Assembly (NCBI RefSeq): GCF_900119845.1
Contig: NZ_FPKU01000001.1
Span: forward strand, 1,273,528 to 1,337,527
Source: Devosia enhydra
Lineage (GTDB): Bacteria; Pseudomonadota; Alphaproteobacteria; Rhizobiales; Devosiaceae
Reading direction: 5' to 3'
Length of the DNA stretch: 64,000 bases
In this document: positions 18,103 through 25,884 of the stretch, piece by piece
Position numbering within the stretch: position 1 is the first letter of the stretch
Layout of the letters: every line of letters starts with the position of its first letter
Notes under the pieces: generated by a model
What the model saw: the letters and a program-made list of their open reading frames with translations, nothing else
What the model was told of the DNA's origin: nothing
Database searches by the model: none
Position numbers and translations under genes: made by a program

Positions 18103-18126
18103 AGATACTACGATAAGTGAATGCAT
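18079..18126 (-). CDS. ilv leader peptide (15 aa), attenuator of ilvI-ilvN
   Basis: ATG CAT TCA CTT ATC GTA GTA TCT GTG CGC ATC GAG ATC GTG AGG TAA, that is MHSLIVVSVRIEIVR. Eight of 15 residues are regulatory amino acids: four Val, three Ile, one Leu. It ends 28 bases before the start of the terminator stem and overlaps the antiterminator segments. Stalling of the ribosome at the Val/Ile codons when charged tRNA is short would change which stem forms and allow read-through into ilvI. Only 48 bp long, so gene callers would miss it. Upstream ribosome site is weak (GGATGGCGG). Confidence 0.85.
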   Translation of the reverse strand: MHSLIVVSVRIEIVR

Positions 18127-18212
18127 GGAACCGCCATCCGGCTTTGTGGGCATAGTGATAGGCAGGCTTTGCCGGCCCTGTCAACCCTCGCAAGGCCTCA
18201 CAATCGCGCAAT

Positions 18213-18241
18213 AAAAAGGCCGACGCCCGAAGGCGCCGGCC
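18213..18241 (-). terminator. Rho-independent terminator after the glycine-zipper lipoprotein gene
   Basis: On the minus strand: GGCCGGCGCC-TTCG-GGCGTCGGCC then TTTTT. A 10-bp stem with one mismatch and a stable TTCG tetraloop, 26 bp after the stop at 18268. It shields the ilvI leader from read-through from upstream. Confidence 0.9.
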
Positions 18242-18267
18242 GTCTCAAGCCAGAGGGCGTGGCTCGA

Positions 18268-18534
18268 TTAGCGGTAGTTGGAGGGGCAGGCAGCCACGAA
18301 CTGGCGGCCATTGGCGCGCTGGTAGACGCACTGTCCCGGATTGTCGACGGCACGGCCCAGAAGCCCGCCGGCCACCGCGCCCACGGCAGCGCCAGCAAGG
18401 GCCGCGCCGGGCGACCCCGTCGCGACGCCCGCGATGGTCCCGCCGGTCACGGCGCCGAAAGTGGCCGCGCGTTCGGCGGTGGTGCAGGCCGTCAGCATCA
18501 GGGCGGTGGCTACGGTGGCGAGGATGGTTTTCAT
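18268..18534 (-). CDS. Small glycine-zipper lipoprotein
   Basis: 88 residues. The N-terminus MKTILATVATALMLTACTTAE carries a lipobox (LTAC), so it is lipidated on Cys about residue 17. The middle is Gly/Ala-rich with GxxxG-type spacing (GAVTGGTIAGVATGSPGAAL, then AGAAVGAVAGGLLGRAV), typical of glycine-zipper membrane-inserting proteins. The C-terminus has two cysteines (QCVYQ, VAACPS) that may form a disulfide. GGAG lies 9 bases before the ATG. Probably an envelope lipoprotein of the outer-membrane or periplasmic side; exact role unknown. Own terminator downstream. Confidence 0.8.
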   Translation of the reverse strand: MKTILATVATALMLTACTTAERAATFGAVTGGTIAGVATGSPGAALAGAAVGAVAGGLLGRAVDNPGQCVYQRANGRQFVAACPSNYR

Positions 18535-18659
18535 CAAGGAGCACTCCGGGGCATGCGTTTGTTCTCCTGCCCAAATGCCTCAGGCCCCGATCGGTTCCGC
18601 TCCCTTTCTTCTCATCACCCGATGCAGTAGTGCTTGCCGCTGCAAACCGATCAGGCACG

Positions 18660-20078
18660 ATGATGACAAACGAGGCAACGGCGCCGGCCAGCGGCGACGG
18701 CAAGACGAGCTTTTCCCACTGGATCGCCGAGATGCGGGCCCTGCTCTCGCTCGGCGCGCCGCTGATTCTCGCTCAGCTGGCGCAGAACGCGCTCTTTACC
18801 ACTGACGTCATCATGATGGGCTGGCTGGGCCCCGAGTCCCTTGCAGCCGGCATGCTTGCCACCGCTTTCATGAATACCTTCATGATCGGCGGCATCGCTA
18901 TGCTCAGCGTCGTGGCCGCACTTGTGGCTCAGGCGCGCGGCGCGGGCGACAGCAAGGGCGTGCGGCGCACTGTGCGGCAGGGTCTGTGGGTGGCGATTGC
19001 CGTCTCGCTCGTGCTCTGGCCCATCCTCTGGCAGGTGCGCCCGGTGCTGTCAGCCCTCGGCCAGGCGCCCGTCGCCATCGATCGCGCTGAAGAGTACGTG
19101 CACGTCGCCATGTGGCTGGTGCTGCCCGGCCTCTGCTACGTCGTCTTTCGCTCCTTCCTCTCGGCGCTCCAGCAGACGCGCGTCATCCTTCTGGTCACGA
19201 TCGGGGCCGTCGCGCTCAACGCCCTGCTCAACTGGGCGCTGATTTTCGGCAATTTCGGCATGCCGCGCCTCGAATTGCGCGGGGCGGCGATTGCCACCCT
19301 CATCGTCAACATCTTCATGTTCGCGGCCCTGGCATTCTACGCCGTCCGCCATCGCCGCTTCCGCCGCTACCATGTCTTTGCCCGCTTCTGGCGGGCCGAC
19401 TGGCAGCGCTTCCTCGCGATCATTCGCGTCGGCGCGCCCATCGGCTTCATGGTGCTGGCCGAAGTGGCGCTGTTCAGCATGGCTGCCGTGCTCATGGGCC
19501 GGCTCGGCACCAACGAGCTTGCCGCCCACGCGGTGGCGCTGCAATGCGCCTCAACCGCCTTCATGGTGCCGCTGGGGCTGAGCCAGGCAACGACGGTGCG
19601 CGTCGGCCTGGCCTATGGTGCCGGCGACCGCGCAGGCGTGGCGCGGGCTGGCTGGGGCGCGATGATCGTCACGCTCGCCTTCATGACCACCACCTGCCTG
19701 CTCTTCATCTTCTACTCCGACGCGCTTGTCGGCCTCTTCCTCGACCAGGACGATCCGGCCAATTTCGAAGCCCTGCGCCTTGCGGCCACCTATGTGGTGA
19801 TCGGCGGCATCTTCCAGCTTGTCGATGGGGCGCAGGTCAGCGCCGCTGGAGCACTACGCGGCCTGTCCGATACCACCGCCCCGATGATTATCGCGCTTTT
19901 AGGCTACTGGGCCGTGGGCTTCCCGATCGCATGGATCGCCGGCATCGTGCTCGACTGGCGCGGCGTCGGCGTATGGCTCGGCCTGGCTGGAGGATTGGCC
20001 TTCGTGGCGGTGGTGCTGACCACGCGCTTTGCGATGCGCGAGCGGCTCGGCCTCCTGCCGCCCTTGCCGGCTCAGTAG
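18660..20078 (+). CDS. MATE-family multidrug/toxin exporter (NorM-like)
   Basis: 472-residue inner-membrane antiporter with 12 predicted helices in two six-helix halves. LGAPLILAQLAQNALFTTDVIMMGWLG (in parts) in helix 1 to 2, the NALLNWALIFG segment in helix 6 and the second-half repeat IGFMVLAEVALFSMAAVLMGRLG (in parts) are family-typical. Two adjacent ATGs (18660, 18663) are possible starts; no strong ribosome site is visible. Substrates cannot be inferred. Its 3' end overlaps the convergent gene by 7 bp. Confidence 0.93.
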   Translation: MMTNEATAPASGDGKTSFSHWIAEMRALLSLGAPLILAQLAQNALFTTDVIMMGWLGPESLAAGMLATAFMNTFMIGGIAMLSVVAALVAQARGAGDSKGVRRTVRQGLWVAIAVSLVLWPILWQVRPVLSALGQAPVAIDRAEEYVHVAMWLVLPGLCYVVFRSFLSALQQTRVILLVTIGAVALNALLNWALIFGNFGMPRLELRGAAIATLIVNIFMFAALAFYAVRHRRFRRYHVFARFWRADWQRFLAIIRVGAPIGFMVLAEVALFSMAAVLMGRLGTNELAAHAVALQCASTAFMVPLGLSQATTVRVGLAYGAGDRAGVARAGWGAMIVTLAFMTTTCLLFIFYSDALVGLFLDQDDPANFEALRLAATYVVIGGIFQLVDGAQVSAAGALRGLSDTTAPMIIALLGYWAVGFPIAWIAGIVLDWRGVGVWLGLAGGLAFVAVVLTTRFAMRERLGLLPPLPAQ

Positions 20079-20827
20079 CCGGCAAGCTTGGGCGCGAAGT
20101 CGGCGCGGAACCGCTCGCCGGGCGCGCCCGGCATAAGGGCTGCGGAGCGGAACATGGCGCTGAGCGCCGAACAGAGCGCCGGATCGTCGGGCGATCCGCC
20201 GGCAATGCTCTCGACATAGCTCAGCGGATGGCCGTCGCGCGCCATCTGCGCGAACACGGCGCTCCAGTCAGCCTCGAGCACGGGGGGATGAATTTCGGGG
20301 TTCTCGATGGCCGCGACCACCGCTGCGAAATAGGCCGCCGACTGCACGTCGATGGCCGCCGAAAACTGCGATGCGACGCCCGACTGGAAAAGCGCACCGG
20401 TGCCGTCCTGCGCAAACGCCGTGCACACCTCGCTGCCCGCGACCCGATCGACCTCGGCCATGAAGGCGCCCAGAACGCCCATCATCAGCCGGTGCTGCGG
20501 GCCGGGCGCAAAGCGCAGCCGCTCGGCATAGCGCTTGCGCGTATCGGACATCATCGCGAAAAGCCGTTCGAGCTTCTGGTCGAGCGTCAGGTCGGCATGC
20601 CGCAGCGCCCGCGCCGCCGCGAGAAGCGCCTCGTGGTCACGCGGAAAATCCGCATCGAGGATCGCCAGCGTGCGGGCATTGCGCTGCTGGAACACCTGCT
20701 CGACATTCTCGCTCGGCGGGTTCTTGGCCGCCTCCTTGCCCTTTCCGGGCACGCCGAGCGCGACCCCGCCCAGAAGAAGGCCGATGGCGATGCTTGCTGA
20801 AAAAAAACGTCTGGCGGAGGAGATCAT
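20072..20827 (-). CDS. Exported hypothetical protein (251 aa)
   Basis: Starts MISSARRFFSASIAIGLLLGG, a signal peptide or N-terminal anchor. The mature part is helical and hydrophilic (NVEQVFQQRNARTLAILDADFPRDHEALL region, then two long helical stretches) with two cysteines. No recognised domain. The ribosome site is poor, and the frame extends upstream to 20950, but only the chosen start gives an export signal. It follows miaA by 31 bp on the same strand (miaA ends at 20859) and its 3' end overlaps the MATE gene tail-to-tail by 7 bp. Confidence 0.65.
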   Translation of the reverse strand: MISSARRFFSASIAIGLLLGGVALGVPGKGKEAAKNPPSENVEQVFQQRNARTLAILDADFPRDHEALLAAARALRHADLTLDQKLERLFAMMSDTRKRYAERLRFAPGPQHRLMMGVLGAFMAEVDRVAGSEVCTAFAQDGTGALFQSGVASQFSAAIDVQSAAYFAAVVAAIENPEIHPPVLEADWSAVFAQMARDGHPLSYVESIAGGSPDDPALCSALSAMFRSAALMPGAPGERFRADFAPKLAGY

Positions 20828-20858
20828 ATGGGGATTTTGGCGAGACCCGGCAGTCTGG

Positions 20859-21791
20859 TCAAGCACCCCCTTCATCCCTCTCGCCAAGACCAGTCCGCCA
20901 AGACCAGTCCCCCATGCGCCCGCGCAGCCAGGTCCGCTGCCGCTTGGCATACTGGCGCGAGGCGATCACCGCTCTCTCGATCATCGTCTCGCGGTCGATC
21001 CGACCATCCAGCCAGGCGCTGATTTCCGGCACGCCGATCGCCTTCATCGCCGGCAGGCCCGGGTCGAGCTCCAGCGCCCGCAGCGCCTCAACCTCCTCGA
21101 TCGCACCCTGCTCCAGCATGGCCCGGAAACGGCGGTCTATCCGCTCAGCCACGACATCGCGCGGCGGGCTGATCACGATCCGCTCGACACGAGCCCCCTC
21201 GAGCAGGCCCCGGTCCATCTGCGACTGAAACCGCGCCAGCGACCGTCCCGTCGCCTCGAGCACCGCAAGCGCCCTGACCACCCGCTGCGGGTCCGGCGCC
21301 GCAAGGCGTGCCGCCATCTCGGGGTCCCGCTCTGCGATCAGCCGACCCCGCCCCTCGGCATCGAGCGGCGCCACCAGCGACTCGATCCGTGCGACGACCT
21401 CCGGCGGCACCTTTGGCACATCGGCAAAGCCATGGATCAGCGCATCGAAGTAAAGCCCCGTCCCGCCAACGATGACGAACGGCTTGCTCGCCAGGTCCGG
21501 CCGGGCCAGTAGCCCGGCCACGTCATCGCGCCAGGCGCCGGTTGAGTACCGGATGGCAGGATCGACATGGCCATAGAGCAGATGCGGCACGGCCAGAGCG
21601 CCCGCCGGCCGCGCGGTCAACACCTTCAGCACATCATAAACCTGTATGGCATCGGCATTGACCACGACGCCACCCATTTCCTCGGCCATCCGCGCCGCCA
21701 GCGCCGACTTGCCGCTTGCGGTCGGACCCGCTATCAGGACCACCTGCCGGCCCGCAGCCGTCCCCGGCCCTTCCCGCGAGCTCTCCTTCAT
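20859..21791 (-). CDS. miaA: tRNA dimethylallyltransferase
   Basis: Adds dimethylallyl to A37 of tRNAs that read UNN codons. 310 residues; P-loop GPTASGKSALAARM near residue 21, then NADAIQVYDVL, HLLYGHVDP, FVIVGGTGLYFDALIHG and the QRVVRALAVLEATGRSL block, ending KRQRTWLRGRM. The ATG at 21791 overlaps the start codon of the divergent serB gene in the four bases CATG, leaving no intergenic DNA. A GTG about 48 bp further in is an alternative start that would open a small gap. Confidence 0.95.
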   Translation of the reverse strand: MKESSREGPGTAAGRQVVLIAGPTASGKSALAARMAEEMGGVVVNADAIQVYDVLKVLTARPAGALAVPHLLYGHVDPAIRYSTGAWRDDVAGLLARPDLASKPFVIVGGTGLYFDALIHGFADVPKVPPEVVARIESLVAPLDAEGRGRLIAERDPEMAARLAAPDPQRVVRALAVLEATGRSLARFQSQMDRGLLEGARVERIVISPPRDVVAERIDRRFRAMLEQGAIEEVEALRALELDPGLPAMKAIGVPEISAWLDGRIDRETMIERAVIASRQYAKRQRTWLRGRMGDWSWRTGLGERDEGGA

Positions 21792-22668
21792 GTCCGACAC
21801 CGTTCTCTGCCTCATCGCCAATCCGGCCGATTCCGACCTCGACGTCGCGCTCGCCGCGTCCATCCACAAGGATGTGGGCGGCGAACTCAACTGGCTCGAT
21901 CACTCCGTTGCCTGCGAGATCATCGCGCCCAAGTCAACCGAGGCGCTTTCGATCGCGCGGGATCGCATCGGGCGCAAGGCTGTCGATGCCGCGCTGGTGC
22001 CCCAACACGGACGGCGCAAGAATTTGCTCATCGCGGACATGGATTCCACGATGATTGAACAGGAATGCATCGACGAACTCGCTGCGGCGCTGGGCATAAA
22101 GGACGCCGTCGCCGAGATCACCGCCCGCGCCATGAATGGCGAACTCGATTTCGAACAGGCCCTCGACACCCGCGTCGCCCTGCTCAAGGACCTCGACCTC
22201 AAGGCGATGGAAGAGGTTCGCCGAGAGCGCATTACCCTGGCGCCGGGCGGCCGCACGCTCGTGCAGACCATGAAGGCCTATGGGGGATATACCGCGCTGG
22301 TCTCTGGCGGATTTACCTATTTCGCCGACTATTTCGCCGAGCGCATCGGGTTCGACGAAGCCGTCGCCAACGTGCTCGAACTCGAAAACAACCGCCTGAC
22401 CGGCACGGTGCGCAAGCCCATCGTCGACAAGGACACCAAGCGCACCCGCCTCATCGCCCTCGCCGAGGAGCGCAACCTGCCGCTCTCGGCCACCATGGCG
22501 GTCGGCGACGGTGCCAACGACCTCGAAATGATCGGCATCGCCGGAATGGGCGTCGCCCTCCACGCCAAACCCTCCGTAGCCGAGAAATCGCCCATTCGCA
22601 TCGACCATGGCGATCTCACCGCTCTCCTTTATCTTCAAGGGTTTAGCGAAGAAGACTTCATCCGATGA
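21790..22668 (+). CDS. serB: Phosphoserine phosphatase
   Basis: Last step of serine synthesis, HAD-family hydrolase. 292 residues: an N-terminal ACT-like region, then the catalytic DMDSTMIEQECIDELA motif (nucleophile Asp and acid/base Asp), LVSGGFTYFA, and the C-terminal VGDGANDLEMIGIAGMGVALHAKP motif. The start ATG overlaps that of miaA on the other strand, and no clear ribosome site is visible, so its promoter must lie within the miaA coding region. It overlaps the next gene by 4 bp (ATGA). Confidence 0.95.
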   Translation: MSDTVLCLIANPADSDLDVALAASIHKDVGGELNWLDHSVACEIIAPKSTEALSIARDRIGRKAVDAALVPQHGRRKNLLIADMDSTMIEQECIDELAAALGIKDAVAEITARAMNGELDFEQALDTRVALLKDLDLKAMEEVRRERITLAPGGRTLVQTMKAYGGYTALVSGGFTYFADYFAERIGFDEAVANVLELENNRLTGTVRKPIVDKDTKRTRLIALAEERNLPLSATMAVGDGANDLEMIGIAGMGVALHAKPSVAEKSPIRIDHGDLTALLYLQGFSEEDFIR

Positions 22669-23201
22669 TCCTGGAAACCGATCACCTGCTGCTGAGGCCT
22701 TGGCGCGAGGAAGACCGCGCACCCTTCGCCCGCATGGTCGGCGATCCGGTCGTCATGCGCTTTTACACGCGGACCCGTTCGCGTGCCGACGCCGATCTCT
22801 GGATTGACAAGATGCGTCAAGGACTTGACGAGGGGACAAGCCATTTCCTCGCCGCCGAGCAGAAGAGCGACGGCGCCTTCGTCGGGCTGATCGGAACCGC
22901 CGCCATAACCCACGCCCTGCCCGGCAACCCGCATACGGAAATCGGGTGGATCATCGACAAGCCCTTCTGGGGCAAGGGTTTTGCGCCCGAGGGCGCGCGC
23001 GCCCACCTGCACCACGCCTGGTACGAGCTGGGTCGCGACGAGGTCGTCGCCTTCACCTATCGCGGCAATTTGCCGAGCCAGAAGGTGATGGAAAAGATCG
23101 GCATGTCGCGGGATTTGCAGGGCGATTTCGACCACCCTGCCATCGCGCCCAGCCATCCCATCCGCCCGCACGTGCTCTACCGCGCGGCGCGCCCGGCCTG
23201 A
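22665..23201 (+). CDS. GNAT-family N-acetyltransferase (RimJ/RimL-like)
   Basis: 178 residues in the RimJ/RimL/SpeG branch: ETDHLLLRPWREEDRAPFARM at the N-terminus, GLIGTAAI, EIGWIIDKPFWGKGFAPEGAR (acetyl-CoA pyrophosphate loop around FWGKGFAPEG) and FTYRGNLPSQKVMEKIGM. The substrate is unknown: protein N-termini or small molecules are both possible. ATGA overlap with serB shows coupled translation. The convergent degP gene ends 3 bp away. Confidence 0.9.
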   Translation: MILETDHLLLRPWREEDRAPFARMVGDPVVMRFYTRTRSRADADLWIDKMRQGLDEGTSHFLAAEQKSDGAFVGLIGTAAITHALPGNPHTEIGWIIDKPFWGKGFAPEGARAHLHHAWYELGRDEVVAFTYRGNLPSQKVMEKIGMSRDLQGDFDHPAIAPSHPIRPHVLYRAARPA

Positions 23202-23204
23202 CCG

Positions 23205-24713
23205 TCAGCCGAGCCGCACCGCCACGAACCGGCTTCCTCCGGCCGGGTCCGAGATCTTGAACAGCACGGCCGGGCGACCAGCCTCCTTGGCCTCCCCAAC
23301 CATGGCCATGATCTGGTCGACGGTCTCGATCCGCACCTGATTGACCTCCTCGACCAGCACCCCTTCCAGAAAGCCCTTGCGCGAGGCGTCTGAGCCCTGC
23401 ACGACGCGGGTGACCACCACCCCCTGAATCTCCGGCGCCAGTGCCAGATCGGCGCGCGCAGCATCGTCGAGAGGCGCCACGTCGAAGCCCACGAGATCGG
23501 AGAGACCGGGCGGACCTGCGGGCTCTTCGGCCTCCTCATCGTTCGTCGTCGGCGGGGGTAGTACCGGCTCGGGCGCGGCGGCCTCGGCCATCATCTGCTC
23601 ACCCACTTCGAGCCGTCCGAGCTCGATGGTCAGCACCATCTGCTCGCCGCGGCGCAAGAGCGTCACCGGCACGGACCGCCCGACCGCCGTTTCAGCCACG
23701 ATGCGCGGCAGATCCCGCATCCGCCGGATGGGCTTGCCGTCGAACTCGAGGATGATGTCGCCTTCGAGCACCACCCCATCCGAGGGGCCGCTGTCCGTGA
23801 CATCGACAACCAGCGCGCCGGCGGTATCGGGGCGGCCCAGGCTCGCCGCGATATCGTCGGTCACGTCCTGAATGCCGACGCCGAGCCAGCCACGCCGGGT
23901 CTCGCCGAATTCGGCGAGCTGGTCGATCACCGGTCGCGCCAGGTTCACCGGCACAGCAAAGCCGATGCCGAGCGAGGATCCTCCACGCGCGATGATGGCT
24001 GTGTTGATGCCGACCACCTTGCCCTGCATGTCGAACAGCGGACCGCCCGAATTGCCCTGATTGATCGAGGCATCGGTCTGGATGAAATTGTCATAGGGCC
24101 CGGACTGAATGTCGCGATTGCGGGCCGAAACGATCCCGAGCGTCACCGATCCACCAAGCCCGAACGGGTTGCCGATTGCCATCACCCAGTCGCCCACCAG
24201 CGCCGCGTCGCTGTCGCCGAATTCGACATAGGGCAGCGAGCGATTGGCGCTGATGCGGAGCACCGCGAGGTCGGTCTTGTCATCCTTGCCAACAACCGTC
24301 GCCACATGGCGCGTTCCATCATTGAGGAAGACGAGGATCTCGGAGGCGCCATCGATGACATGGTTGTTGGTGACGATCAGGCCGTCGGGCGCGATGATGA
24401 AGCCCGAGCCGAGGCTGCGGGCCTCTTCCATCAGATCCTGGCCCATGCCGCTGTTGGGATTGAGCTCGTCAAAAAGCTCCTCGAGCGGCGACCCGTCCGG
24501 CACGTCGGGAAACGGCATGCCACGGCCCGACGGCATGCGCCGGGCGGTGCCGATATTGACCACGGCGGGCGAGAGCGTCGAGGCAAGCCCGGAAACGGAG
24601 GCCGGCCCGGCCATTGTCTGAGCCTGTGCGGTAGCCGGCAGCGCGACGGCCGCCATCCCGAGTAGCAGCCCGGCCATAGCCAGGGCTTTGCCCGTCGTCC
24701 GAAGTGTCATCAT
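23205..24713 (-). CDS. degP: Periplasmic serine protease/chaperone, Do family (DegP/HtrA-like)
   Basis: About 502 residues. Signal peptide (ALAMAGLLLGMAAVALPATAQAQ), trypsin-like domain with His in VTNNHVIDGA, Asp in DDKTDLAVLRI and Ser in NQGNSGGPLFD, then PDZ1 (GWLGVGIQDVT through VTLLRRGEQM), an acidic Pro/Glu linker, and PDZ2 to the C-terminus. Role: degradation or refolding of misfolded envelope proteins. Two adjacent ATGs (24713, 24710) are possible starts. It ends the hflK-hflC-DUF2065 operon, so quality control of membrane and periplasmic proteins is encoded together. DegP and DegQ cannot be told apart here. Confidence 0.93.
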   Translation of the reverse strand: MMTLRTTGKALAMAGLLLGMAAVALPATAQAQTMAGPASVSGLASTLSPAVVNIGTARRMPSGRGMPFPDVPDGSPLEELFDELNPNSGMGQDLMEEARSLGSGFIIAPDGLIVTNNHVIDGASEILVFLNDGTRHVATVVGKDDKTDLAVLRISANRSLPYVEFGDSDAALVGDWVMAIGNPFGLGGSVTLGIVSARNRDIQSGPYDNFIQTDASINQGNSGGPLFDMQGKVVGINTAIIARGGSSLGIGFAVPVNLARPVIDQLAEFGETRRGWLGVGIQDVTDDIAASLGRPDTAGALVVDVTDSGPSDGVVLEGDIILEFDGKPIRRMRDLPRIVAETAVGRSVPVTLLRRGEQMVLTIELGRLEVGEQMMAEAAAPEPVLPPPTTNDEEAEEPAGPPGLSDLVGFDVAPLDDAARADLALAPEIQGVVVTRVVQGSDASRKGFLEGVLVEEVNQVRIETVDQIMAMVGEAKEAGRPAVLFKISDPAGGSRFVAVRLG

Positions 24714-24730
24714 GATCCCGCCCCTGCACC

Positions 24731-24919
24731 CTATCCGCCGCGCAACAGCCAGAGAACGACAAGTGCCACGGCCGCGCAAGCAAGACCACCAGCACGTAAA
24801 GTTGATGCCGGCATCGATTCGATCGATGCCAGCATCCTTTTCATCTGGTCTGGAAAAGCGGCGTAGACGAGGCCTTCGAGCGCCAGGGCAAGAGCCAGCG
24901 CCGAAAGCAGCTCGATCAC
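24731..24919 (-). CDS. DUF2065 family small membrane protein
   Basis: 62 residues with two membrane segments (LLSALALALALEGLVYAAFP and GGLACAAVALVVLWLLRGG). The middle (DQMKRMLASIESMPAS followed by LRAGG) is the DUF2065 signature. Proteins of this family are regularly encoded beside hflKC. It overlaps hflC by 4 bp (ATGA) and precedes degP by 17 bp, so it is inside the operon. Function unknown; context suggests an accessory of the HflKC-FtsH complex. Confidence 0.9.
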   Translation of the reverse strand: MIELLSALALALALEGLVYAAFPDQMKRMLASIESMPASTLRAGGLACAAVALVVLWLLRGG

Positions 24920-25881
24920 GGCGTCGCTTGGGTCACGGGCGCAGGCGCGGTCGGCGTCACCTCGGGCACCACCGGCTGTGCCGCGGGCGCAGCGGCCGGA
25001 GCCGAGACGGTCGGCAAGCCTTCAGATCCGAAATACCGGAAGAACTCGGAATCCGGCGTCAGCACCATCGTGGTCCCGGACGCGCCCAGTGCCGTACGAT
25101 AGGACTGCATCGAGCGATAGAACTCGAAGAAGCCCGGATCGCGCTGGAACGCATCGGCGAAGATGCGCGAGCGCTGGCCTTCGCCCTGACCGCGGAGGAT
25201 TTCGGCCTCGCGCTGCGCCGCCGCAAGGATTTCCACAGCCTGACGATCGGCAATGGCGCGCAGCGACTGGGCCTGTTCCTGGCCACGGGCACGCAGCAAT
25301 GCGGCCTCGGCCAGACGCTCGGCCTTCATGCGCTCGAAGGTCTGCTGCGACACCTGCTGAGTCAGGTCGGTGCGCTGGATGCGAACGTCGACGATGTCGA
25401 TGCCGAGTTCGGCCATGTCGGTGCGGATGAGGTCGCGGGCCTCGCGCATCATCTGCGGACGCTGCTCGGAGAGCGCCGCATTGAATTCGCGCAGACCATA
25501 GACCTGACGAAGGGCAGCATCGAAACGCGTCGCGATACGGCTTTCGACCGTCCGCAGATCGCCCAGCGCACGCTCGCGGAACAGGCGCGGATTGACGATG
25601 CGGTAGGTGAGGAACGCCTCGACTTCGTAGAACTGGCCGCCCGAAACCTGCAGCGTCATGTTGCCGATGTCGTAGCGCAGCAGCCGGTCCTCAACGATCT
25701 GAACCTGCTCGAAGAACGTCGTCGGAACCTTGAAGTAGAGCCCCGGCTCGGTGTGGATACGGTCGATGGCGCCGAAGCGCGTGACGATGGCCTGTTCACG
25801 CTCGTTGACGATGAACACCGACGAAAACAGGGCATAAAGGGCGAAGGCTACGACAGCAGCCAGAATGACAAGACGGTTCAT
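24916..25881 (-). CDS. hflC: HflC, SPFH/Band-7 modulator of FtsH protease
   Basis: 321-residue inner-membrane protein with a single N-terminal anchor (LVILAAVVAFALYALFSSVFIVNER) and a periplasmic SPFH domain. ERALGDLRTVESRIATRFDAALR, MREARDLIRTDMAELGIDIVDVRIQRTDLTQQVSQQTFERMKAER (in parts) and the long coiled region AAAQREAEILRGQGEGQR are HflC features. A Pro/Ala-rich tail (PAAAPAAQPVVPEVTPTAPA) extends beyond the usual end. With HflK it forms a cage around FtsH. It starts 3 bp after hflK, with GGGGAG in the hflK stop region as ribosome site. Confidence 0.96.
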   Translation of the reverse strand: MNRLVILAAVVAFALYALFSSVFIVNEREQAIVTRFGAIDRIHTEPGLYFKVPTTFFEQVQIVEDRLLRYDIGNMTLQVSGGQFYEVEAFLTYRIVNPRLFRERALGDLRTVESRIATRFDAALRQVYGLREFNAALSEQRPQMMREARDLIRTDMAELGIDIVDVRIQRTDLTQQVSQQTFERMKAERLAEAALLRARGQEQAQSLRAIADRQAVEILAAAQREAEILRGQGEGQRSRIFADAFQRDPGFFEFYRSMQSYRTALGASGTTMVLTPDSEFFRYFGSEGLPTVSAPAAAPAAQPVVPEVTPTAPAPVTQATP

Positions 25882-25884
25882 CGC

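Noticed and set aside
16255-18120. 621-codon plus-strand open frame antisense to ilvI
   Set aside because: High-GC codon bias leaves the reverse frames open. Composition is His/Arg/Ala-rich without domain motifs, while the opposite strand is unmistakable ilvI.
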